Shown in pieces: positions 18,001 through 26,600 of a stretch of 64,000 nt of DNA (the first letter of the stretch is position 1; each line of letters begins with the position of its first letter). The translations under genes and the position numbers were made by a program. The DNA comes from Symbiodinium microadriaticum (Eukaryota > Sar > Dinophyceae > Suessiales > Symbiodiniaceae), in NCBI GenBank assembly GCA_001939145.1, contig LSRX01000523.1, forward strand, positions 296,587-360,586, in the 5' to 3' direction. The notes beneath the pieces were generated by a model, which worked only from the letters and a program-made list of their open reading frames with translations, was not told the origin of the DNA and made no database searches.

Positions 18001-20648
18001 CCTATATTCACGAATCGAATGCTATAGCCGAAAGACAGGTTAGGTCCGTCACTGAAGGTACAAGGACCAATCTTCTGCAGGCTGGCGTCTCGCATGTGTA
18101 CTGGCCTTATGCACTTGAACATACATGCACTGCCTTCAACATCAGTCATGTTAACGGGGATGAATATACTCCTTGGTTCAAACGCTTTGGAGTGAAGTTC
18201 CCGGGCGACCTTATTCCATTTGGTTGCCGAATTGACTATTGGGTTGGTCCCAAAGCTAAGCGCAAGGATCGTGACCGCTTTGCTCCAACTTCCGAACCCG
18301 GTGTGTTTCTTGGCTATAGGTTTCAACCAGGGATGAAATGGCGCAAGGAAATCTTGGTTTTGCCGATCAAGGATTTGAACCGTAACGATTTCCACGAGTG
18401 TCTCTCTCCCATCAGTGCCTATCAGTTCAAGCTCCCGGAAGGGAACTTTACATTTCCAATGAAAGAGAGGTTTGAGCGCATCGCGGCAGGCTTTTCTACC
18501 GAGGCCATCGAAGGACCTGTGTCTCAATCACTCGAGAACCAGGACGCTGAGGAACAAGATCAGCAACCGGAAGGTACTGCTATCGAGCCTGGTGCTGACG
18601 CGAAGGCAGAAGCGCCAGAAGTCATCGACCCCAGGACGGGGAAACTGGTCCCAATACCAGAAGGTGACATGTACTATGATTCCGGTGGTGTCCTGGGTCG
18701 TAGATATGGTGGCACTCGGGGTTCACGAAAGCCTGATTCCATCCCTTCTTCTATGTGGGTCAATCTTTCTAAGAAACAGAAAGAGAAGGCCATTGAAGAT
18801 GAGGCGCGTGAAGCTGCTAGAAAAGAACTTGACTTTCAGGAAGGTGGCTCTGCTAGTAGCAATGCCAAACCTTCCGCCGCCGCATTGCCAACTAAGGATT
18901 GCTGGAAAACCATCGGTGACAAACTTGTGAGATATCACTTTGTGCCGAGGAGAGAACTGTTTTCTCCCGATCTCACTGATTGCCCAGTAGGGTTGAAGAG
19001 ATTGTCCAAGAATAGAGTCATCAAGATTTTCCCCGTTGGAGGCGTCGACCTTATTACTGATGAGGACGACTGGCGCAACGTTCGGAGGCGTAATAAGAAG
19101 TTCAACTTCAAATGGATTGGTAAGACTGAGTTCACCATCCTTCCTCCGAGTCCCACCTCTGACGAGAGTGGCGGTCCTTTGCCGGAATATCCCGCTATGC
19201 CTACTACGCTCGACGGAAGTCTGGAGCATCGTGAAAAGAACGTCCATGAACACCCTGCTACCGCACAAGAGATTACTGAACTCATGGCTATGGTAGCTAG
19301 ACCGGTGGGACGTAAAGAGCTCCTTAGCAACCCCAAAGCCCAAGCATCCCTTGATGTCGAGTGGGATAAGCTTATGAAAAAGAAGGCTTGGGATATGGCT
19401 TCGGTTCGAGAATGGGATGAGGTTTCATCTGAGGCTAAGAAAAAGGGTAAAAAGGCACATGTTGGAAAGGTTTTTGAAATTTGCGTTGAGAAAGGGAGTG
19501 AACTTCCTCCTAATGATCCGCTCCGCAAGTTTAAAGGACGAACAGTGTTTCAGGGAAACAACGTGCGTGACGAAAATTCGGATTCTGCACTCTTCTCTGA
19601 ATTGGGTTCTAGTCCTGCCACAATGGAGGCAGGCAAAGCCTTAGACGCTTATGGTCACGCTCCTGGAAATGAGTGTCAACAGGCTGATGGCAAGCAGGCC
19701 TACACTCAGACCACGCTCAAAGGAGCCGAGACGTGGGTGAGACTTCCCCGCGACAGGTGGCCGAAAGAGTGGCTTGGCAAGTATAAGGACCCAGTAGTCC
19801 GGTTGTACCTCGCTTTGTATGGACACCCCGATAGCGGAGGCTTTTGGGAACAACATTGCGAGAAGATGTTGCTGCAAGTGGGTTTCAGGTTGGTGTTTTC
19901 AGCCGCTTGGCCGTCAGTCTTCTTTCACCCTAAGCTCAAATTGCTTTTGGCGGTGTATGTTGATGATTTTAAAATGGCCGGGCCAAAGTCCAACATGAAG
20001 CGCGGTTGGGAGTTGATCTCTTCCAAGATTGACATGGATACACCTTCACCCATCGGAAGATACCTGGGTTGCGAACATGTGTCCAGATCGTCATCGCTTG
20101 GAAAAGCTGATCATCCTTTCGCTCATGTGTTTGACAAATCAGTGCCTGACCCCGCTGCTAAACCCGCTAGCGTTGCAGCCAAAGAAGATTACACTGAAGT
20201 TCATCAAGATGAAGGCATCATCGTTAGACACCATGTTCAGCCTCGAAAGGCTCTTTATAAACCTCGCGAGGCGGAAGCCTTGGCCTATGATCTAGGCAAT
20301 CACAGGCTTACCCAACTCAGTGACCTTGGTCAACAGGTACCACAACATGAGTTTTGGGATGACAATGGTAGCCGCTCGAAGCGGGGGGAGCTGTGGACTG
20401 GTGCTACGTATATTGCTTCTAAATCCCATGATAGGGCCAGTGCCATGGCCGCAGTCAAGCGAATCAGGGATAAGAACGAGGCAAAGAAAGATGCCAAAAA
20501 GCAAGCGTTTTATGATATCAATCAGTTGAGCGATAATAAGGGTTGCATGTACAAGCCTACGAGGGAGGTTGTTTATGACATGTCGTCATTCCTCCAACAG
20601 GCCGTTGACAAGTACAAGCAATTGGCTGGCCAGAGTTTCAAGCCTTGA
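15072..20648 (+). CDS. pol: Pol polyprotein: CCCH fingers, protease, 2OG-Fe(II) oxygenase-like domain, integrase, reverse transcriptase
   Basis: This is 1,858 codons in the Gag frame; residues are numbered from 15,072. Two CCCH zinc fingers sit at C62-C71-C76-H80 and C112-C120-C126-H130, followed by a Ser/Arg/Lys-rich stretch. The aspartic protease has IADTGSA with Asp359. The oxygenase-like domain is at about 550-710 (H607-x-D609, H676, R685). The integrase zinc site is H849-H853-C860-C863, and its catalytic triad is D894, D956, E987, followed by the copia-type GVFLGYRF motif. A conserved-looking W/R-rich linker (about 1,275-1,345) precedes the reverse transcriptase, with D1539 in QADGKQAY, YLALYGHPDSGG, and YVDD at 1,629-1,632. 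The frame ends at TGA 20,646 after the RT connection, and RNase H follows in the -1 frame. The D-D-E spacing is shorter than D35E (30 residues between D956 and E987). A likely start independent of Gag is not evident, so expression as a Gag-Pol fusion is inferred. Confidence 0.9.
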   Translation, partial: DRALEGSEQRSYQFLYNAANNFLDRERLQKNRDRIARQAGGVIPTTPAPNSPKQKRVPKGFCIDFVRNGSCNKDKCTYKHEMPRGRSRTPGGGRAPSRTPSPGGKGKGKQECKFFKQGLCNRGDKCKFLHKGTPAAPAPGSSARTGSSEKRRRKKDKKEKKGRKGSRSSSKSSRGGSRSSSRSSKSSKGSKGSGRRSAPSVPAAVCLLGAMLAGSASQADAFTFRKDMSSLPDCCTPHYRVSLPAVSFNDTVQSVKFQIPEGNDLFPIEDRNKPRVYNNTYPADSHWHTDPESLREAQTSAKMLQSVVKSELTGHKAHCRFKCDTEFGCKHCVPSGMSLSCPASSNTKAPCLPIEWIADTGSAQDLIAERELGQATPFESASPISMMTANGPNSANQQCDVSVDSIGVKVAPYVLPETPSVLSIGQRCMDEGFDFVWRANSRPYLRSSEGKKVFMDVKDNVPYLKAWPENVSVPAKRVESTLANTKVSMKSSATGRLASPCSEELAKSLRESGDFSHASCYKLLKSVRFKASKNKRSIITSDSKSPDSETEYVVLGAFCHGGMQGITSRSHQNKELSKYLNRYLTHHGAKGPSTSICINHGSSIRMHKDSHNHREYQNNTMCLGDHSGGELWVHDPEADPKSKRYHSAKAKDGTKLPGKLHVTKHRVLTFNPKTYHAVRPWKGDRWSITSYVNRAVHKLDSEQLAQLKEYGFHVPSKVSAPSSLLVSPDDKEKTLFDLVSDGIDKELAADLASKPKAKSKGIKGKEKKTKPEPPSSTKPAPPTEEEIAEALELVEEYGTDAEDEAADDPGSSRPPEGEAVAPDGESAVKVVKHSKGVEALKEEAKSRHHLMTHQPKNPYCDICQRAKMYKPPSYATGGFNTVEAKEFGDHVTADHIVIYRDKDVALEDSRLALVIKDVATHFTYAYPSALKSTEECVSALQHFTSAKDTIKVFYSDRAEERKKAAKIMNWRHERSKAYIHESNAIAERQVRSVTEGTRTNLLQAGVSHVYWPYALEHTCTAFNISHVNGDEYTPWFKRFGVKFPGDLIPFGCRIDYWVGPKAKRKDRDRFAPTSEPGVFLGYRFQPGMKWRKEILVLPIKDLNRNDFHECLSPISAYQFKLPEGNFTFPMKERFERIAAGFSTEAIEGPVSQSLENQDAEEQDQQPEGTAIEPGADAKAEAPEVIDPRTGKLVPIPEGDMYYDSGGVLGRRYGGTRGSRKPDSIPSSMWVNLSKKQKEKAIEDEAREAARKELDFQEGGSASSNAKPSAAALPTKDCWKTIGDKLVRYHFVPRRELFSPDLTDCPVGLKRLSKNRVIKIFPVGGVDLITDEDDWRNVRRRNKKFNFKWIGKTEFTILPPSPTSDESGGPLPEYPAMPTTLDGSLEHREKNVHEHPATAQEITELMAMVARPVGRKELLSNPKAQASLDVEWDKLMKKKAWDMASVREWDEVSSEAKKKGKKAHVGKVFEICVEKGSELPPNDPLRKFKGRTVFQGNNVRDENSDSALFSELGSSPATMEAGKALDAYGHAPGNECQQADGKQAYTQTTLKGAETWVRLPRDRWPKEWLGKYKDPVVRLYLALYGHPDSGGFWEQHCEKMLLQVGFRLVFSAAWPSVFFHPKLKLLLAVYVDDFKMAGPKSNMKRGWELISSKIDMDTPSPIGRYLGCEHVSRSSSLGKADHPFAHVFDKSVPDPAAKPASVAAKEDYTEVHQDEGIIVRHHVQPRKALYKPREAEALAYDLGNHRLTQLSDLGQQVPQHEFWDDNGSRSKRGELWTGATYIASKSHDRASAMAAVKRIRDKNEAKKDAKKQAFYDINQLSDNKGCMYKPTREVVYDMSSFLQQAVDKYKQLAGQSFKP
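16720..17195 (+). other. 2-oxoglutarate/Fe(II)-dependent oxygenase-like domain inside Pol
   Basis: Between protease and integrase is a segment with the double-stranded beta-helix signature: HKD (His607, Asp609), then GDHSGGELWVHD, then His676 in TYHAVRPW, then Arg685 in GDRWSITSYVNR. The HxD...H pair would bind Fe(II) and the Arg, with the RxS pattern, the 2-oxoglutarate carboxylate. Known members include AlkB demethylases, TET/JBP oxygenases and prolyl hydroxylases. The substrate is unknown. All key residues are present, so the domain could be active. Confidence 0.75.
20609..20648 (+). promoter_or_regulatory. -1 frame change between RT and RNase H
   Basis: The Pol frame ends at TGA 20,646-20,648, while the next frame is open from 20,609. 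The overlap is about 37 bases, and RNase H sequence (KKVSTPFYDDK) begins right at its end. I see no canonical X XXY YYZ slippery heptamer in the overlap, so either an unconventional frameshift or a one-base indel or sequencing error is possible. Confidence 0.55.
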
Positions 20649-23600
20649 AGAAGGTCAGCACACCCTTTTATGACGACAAAATCGCTCGCCCGGTGGAAAC
20701 GGAGGCAGAATCCAAGGGCAAACTTGCTCCAATCGCAAGCAGAGTCCTTATGAAATTGCTGTTTGCTGCCCGCATGGCTCGCTACGATCTTTTGCGTGCC
20801 GTGCAGGGTCTTGCGAGCCGTGTCACCAAGTGGTCCTCCGACTGCGATAATAAGGCCCTTCACAGGCTAATGTGTTACGTCGACAGTACCAAGGATTTTA
20901 CGATGCGTGGTTTCATAGGGGATGAAATTAAGCATTGTAAACTTTGGCTTTTTGCTGATAGCGATCATGCTGGCGAACACGACAACAAATCAACGTCCGG
21001 AGGAATCCTGGTGCTCGTTGGTCCCAACACATATTTTCCCCTAGCTGCATTCAGCAAGAAACAGACCAGCACAGCACTTAGCTCAACTGAGGCAGAGGTT
21101 GTGTGTGCAAACGTTGCTCTTCGAGGCCTAGGTCTTCCTTCATCCGCACTTTGGAGTGTGCTCCTGAACGCGGGGGGGGAATGGGCTCAAACCGTTGCAC
21201 CCACTCCTCTGACGAGAGAGTCTAAACCGTTTATCCCGAAAACTAATCCCTTGCCTGAACTGGACAAACTCACCGTTACCGGTCTTCAAGAGCTTGATGA
21301 TGGTAGGGTTATTGAGGTTTTCAATAGGATCAGAGTCATTACTCCTCCTGAGAACCTTACTTCACACCCTATTCGTGATGTCTGGCTTCTTGATAAGCAT
21401 AAATGGGTTATGTACCAGAAAAATGTGGCTTGGGAGGAAGCAGAAACGCTCGATGAGATCCTCGACAAGGAGTACGATGCATGTATATGCGTCTACCGTC
21501 GCTCTGGTCGTGACTATCGTCGCCATGCTGGAATCAGGAATTCGGGGGGTAACCTCGACAACGCCCCTCGGAAGAGTGAGGCTGACATCGACCTCATAAT
21601 GGGAGTCCCTCATTCTGTCCAGCCTGTGATTCTTGAAGATAACCAGGCCACCATAAGAATTCTTGAATCTGGTAAATCTCCTGCTTTCAGGCACGCTGAC
21701 AAGACTCAGAGACTCAACTTGGGTTGGATTTCAGAGCAGTTCAAGAGAAAGCATTATGTACTCGCCTACATTAACACCCAGCTTCAGGCGGCCGACGTTC
21801 TCACTAAACCTTTCACTAGTGCTGAGAAGTGGAACAAGGCTTTGCATTTGATGTGTGTCTCGCGCCATAAGCTGCCCGTGAGGAAAACGGCAGTGGCAGC
21901 CAACGACGCACTCGCCCGGCCGACGCCGAGGCCTGAAGCCGCATTCGAGAGGGTATTGTTTATTCTTGATAACTCAAGGGGTTCACATGCTCTCTGTGAT
22001 GTTGATGTAGGGTATAGTCCCGAAACCAAAGTGTTTAAGTTTTCCAAACCGAACGAATTAGATTCACCCGATGCTAGAAGAGCCGTTATCCAGCTTGCAC
22101 GTGATTATCACAAGGCTGGCGCTCTTGTAATTCTCTGGATGCATATACGCAACCCGGGGGGTGACGAGGGTGTTGACGGCAAAATTGAGGTTGATCATTT
22201 CTCCAAGACTTGGGCATCATTTGTTGACATTGCTGATTACGTTGAGAAGATCAAAGCTAAGATTGTCATCACTTGGCCCAGGGATTGTTCATTTTGGGGT
22301 TGGAACAGGGTTAAAAGGTTTGCTGAGCGCTTCAACCTTGTGAAGGCTTCGATTCCAAGACTCTTTGAGCCTAAGTTGAAGCAACCGGCACACTATACCC
22401 TTGCCTCTAATGAACAGAGTCTTGTTGGAATCCTCAAAAAGCAAGACAAGAAACAGCATTACACTAGGAGTCGTAACAATGCTGAATCCCACGGTGATCT
22501 CGACTCTATCATGAAGAGTGTTACTGCATTGCAAAGAGAAAACCAACTGTTACCTCCAGCAGCTGTCGCTCTCAAGCACCAAGCATTCCCCGCATCCTTC
22601 TCTCGCATTCGCTCCCTTGCTAAGATGTCCGGCTCCGCTTTCGCAGCACAGGGCGTCGCCAACCGGGAGGTTGTGCATCCAGTCGCAGGTGGTGTCTACG
22701 CCACGGCTGATCGTGAGGAGCGTATCCGCATTTTCCGCGATGCGCTCAAGGATCACGATCGTCTGGCTGACGCCATGGCTGGCCGCACGCATGTGGCTCT
22801 CCATTCGGACCTCCAAGAGGCAATTGTGGAGCCCACAGCTGACGCTGATGGAGAAGAGTTGTTTTTTAGTGTGATCAAGGTGCATGAGTGGCGCACGCTG
22901 CGCGAAGCTTGTCCGAATGCCCATTGGACAGCCTTGTACGAGGCCTGGTACCGTCACTACGCATGTGTCCAAGGCAATGAGGTTATGAAACGCCATCGTG
23001 ACACCTCCTTGACGGGATGGTCCAGGGTTATCCTCGAATATATCAAGGATCTGGGCATCGTAGGCTGGGGCACTAAGTACGAGGAAGCCATCAATCGTAC
23101 GGCCATGTACGACATTTGCTTCCGCGTGGGCATGATGAGTCAGGGTGCGGGAACGCTGCCTATGTTCATCGAGTCGTGCAAGCTAATCGAAAGCTTGTAC
23201 AGTCCGGCTCTTGGACGCATCTCCCCTCCTCCGTCGGCTGACGCCGGGACGTTCTATGCCACGGACTTCCTTGTCGCCGGCGATTCCAGCTTGGCTATGT
23301 GCTGGATGCAAGGACGAAGGTGCCTGCGCAAAATCACTATCGGCCCTACCCTCTCGGATATTACCAGGTCCAATCCCGAGGTGGGTGAGATCGAGTTCCA
23401 AATGGAATGGGGCAAAGGCCTCGATGCCATTCTGGACGTGATCGACACCAAGCTCCACGTCGCTCCACCGGGAGGTGTTGAGCTCGTCGTTTACTGGGCA
23501 GGTAACGACGTGTACGGGAACTATGGGTACCTCGGGTACACCTGGCATCTCACCTCGAAGTGGGTGAAGAGGCCCCAGGAGGAGATCGATCGAATTGCCC

Positions 23601-26600
23601 ACTGGCCCGCCAAACAAAAGCTTTTGGTAGAGCGGGGCATCGACCGGCTCATTGAGCTCCAGAGCCACCCCAAAGTCCGAGGCCTGACGGTACTCGTGGG
23701 AGGAGACAATGGGCGCTTCTTCAACTTGCCGTCGGAGTATGACGATGAAATGGGCCGCTACGCCCAAAAGCTCGCCAGTGGTGGTGTTTCCGTCATAGAT
23801 CCGTGCTCACTCCTCATGCGTACATCCCGTCCCGACGGATTTCACATGGAGGTGAATGAGCACAACGCAACAGTGGCCGCCTCTTGGTGGCATTCACTGA
23901 TTCGCGCCATCCTGACGGAAAGGCTTATCACCGGTCGGAAGGCTGAGTTCATCGCGAACCGGCGTAGCATTGTTTTCCACAACCATTTTGTGTTGGGGAA
24001 ACCGGAGCCTTCCCTTACTGTTCCTCCGGCGAGCAAGCGCATCTTAGAGCCTCTGGAACCCGTGCTCCACCAGAATGAAGAGGTTGAGCCAGAGGAGGCA
24101 CGCGATGATGAAGAGCAGATTGTGTTTGATCAGCCTGTCATGCAATTGCTGCCTGATGTGGTTGCCGAGCCTGCTCTCGTGTCGGAAGACGGCGAAGAGG
24201 TCACTCAAGTGGACCACGTGCTTTTCAGTCGTGACCACGACTCGGAATTGCCGCTTGACCTGGTGGCTGTCGACCCTGACGCCCAGGAAGACTTCGCTTT
24301 CAATCTTGCGGCGGAAGCTGTCAACAACATCAGTGCTCGAGTCGAAGATGCCGATGCTATCGAAAAGGAAGCTGAAGAAGGCATCGAGACTGTCTGGCAA
24401 GATGAAGCCGTCCCCGATGCGACTGAGCAATCTGAAGTTCCGGCCTCTGGCGAGGACCGCATGTATCCTCACGGTTCGGTCGGGTACTCTATGGCTCTGC
24501 GTGACATGGGCAGCGCCCCTAAGAGCAAGCCAGCGCCCACCTCTGATGATCGGGTTGAGATCAAGGAGGAAGTTGATTTCGACGGTGACGAGGCGATGGG
24601 ATCGGCAGATGCAACAGCCGATGTTCTAGCCTCTGACGAGAGCTACGAGATGTGGTACTCGGCGGAAGATTTCCCCGACTTCCCATCGGGGCACCGCTAC
24701 ATGTCGGATAGGGCGCGCTTCTCGCTGTCGAAGACCATGACGTATTACCTCAGGGGGCATAGCAATGATGAGAGGTCCCAGCGACAGAATCGCCCACCCC
24801 CTCGGATCACCATTGATCCCACCACGCATGCCGTGGAATGGGAGCATTTCAAAGACATCCTTCCGAGTTGCTGGCGCAACTTTTCATCCCTCAAAGCCAT
24901 TGAGGTGGTCAAGTTCAGCCACTCGGACAAGGATGACCGGGGCAGATTCGAGGTCTTGGTCCGTGTCCATCCCCATGGTTTGGAGTACCTGGCCATCAGG
25001 TGTTTCCAGGGGCACAACCGCAATCTCATCTCGGAAGAGAGTGATCTGAAGGCTATTCACCGCGATTTCCACTTTTTGTGCAGCGAATGGGAGCCTTCCC
25101 TCACCTCCTTCCCAGTGGTTGGCGTCACTGGATATACGTGTGACAATTGGGACAGCATGCCTAAGGTTGGTTACCACGCCACCTTCTGGAGCAACTTCCC
25201 GAACCTTGTCGCATTTGGCCTCGTGCCTGGAGGCGTCACGCTCGGCGGAAGCACGGGCAGGGCTTTCTCTATGATGGCCAAATCGCCTATTTGGCTTCGT
25301 GAGTCGAATGCTGGCCTCCGCCCCGGAGCTGAAGTGGAGTTCGCCATCGATCTCCAGCTCGCGGCCCTGGAAGGGGTCCGCATTTTTGAGACGAAGAATG
25401 ATGTTCTCCAGACACCAGACTGGATTTCGAACAGGTTCTTCATGTACGCCATCGACCGTCGCACCGGCAAATGCGTTTGGTTCAACAGGTCGTATGAGCT
25501 CACCCGCTCCCGAGTGGGAAAGGCTGTTAAGGCGTATCAGGAGACTGGCGTCGTGGGTGATGTCTTCAACAGTGACCTCGCTACTCAGGCGGCGGAAGCC
25601 AGCTCTTCGTGCATCTATGAATACATCTCTCAGATGTATCCCATCGACAACGAGACGCTCGATTGGGTCGAATTCATCGGCTACAACAACAACATGCCGC
25701 GACCCTCACACCTCCGGGAGGAGAGTGTTTTCAACGTCGATGCTCGCCACATCACCTTTGAGAGGAACAGCCCTCTCGAGGGAACGAGGGCGGAATGGAC
25801 CCTTGATGCTCAGGTATGGTACTCCAGAACCGGGCTCGCCAAGCCCTTCGAGCGACGCATTGAAAGAGAGGACTACATCGTGAACCTCAACGTGGGCTTT
25901 CCGAAGTATCCGTGCCCCGACACGAGATGCCGGTACCAGCAGGTTGACGGTTTCCTCAACTGCCCCCGCTGCAACACCAAGCTCTTTCACCCAAGTGATT
26001 TGTCGCATTTGGCAGAGCTGGCTGAGCTGCGGGCGGAAGCCCTGCAAGGTGGTGTGAACTTCGGGCTCATGTATCTTGCCCCAAAGACGCATCTCAACGC
26101 GGGGCGTCGCGACCATGCCCGGGAGGGTCATGCACAGGAGATGAGCGTTGCCGCCACTCTCAAGGCGAAGTGCAAGAAAGCCGTTCAGAAGATTGCACAG
26201 AGTCAGTACGATGACATGGCCACAAAATTGGCTGAGGAGCCCTTCACTGCCTATAATTTTATGGCAAAAGGGATGACTCTTCGCTCTGTCGAAGAGATAG
26301 AGATGTTTGCGAGGGTGCGAATCCCTAATCCAGGCCGAGGCACAGAGCAGAAGAGGGCCTTCCAGGGATCGCACACAGCTGACGCTCGTGTTGCATACAT
26401 CTTTCCCCCTCATGATGATCCTTCGGGCACCAAGTACATTCCTTACAGCCGCCTGACGGTCGAGCTTGCTACGCACTGCTTTTTCTGTTTTCAGGACCGC
26501 TTCTATCTCATGACAGAAGCGGCAGTGCTCATCCGTGCTACTCAGATCGCGAGGCAGCTTCGCCCGAGGATGGATGAATTTTCAATCCTCACCTTTCAGG

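Noticed and set aside
25706-26476. A 256-codon minus frame inside the 3' polyprotein.
   Set aside because: Antisense shadow caused by the codon bias of the + strand ORF.
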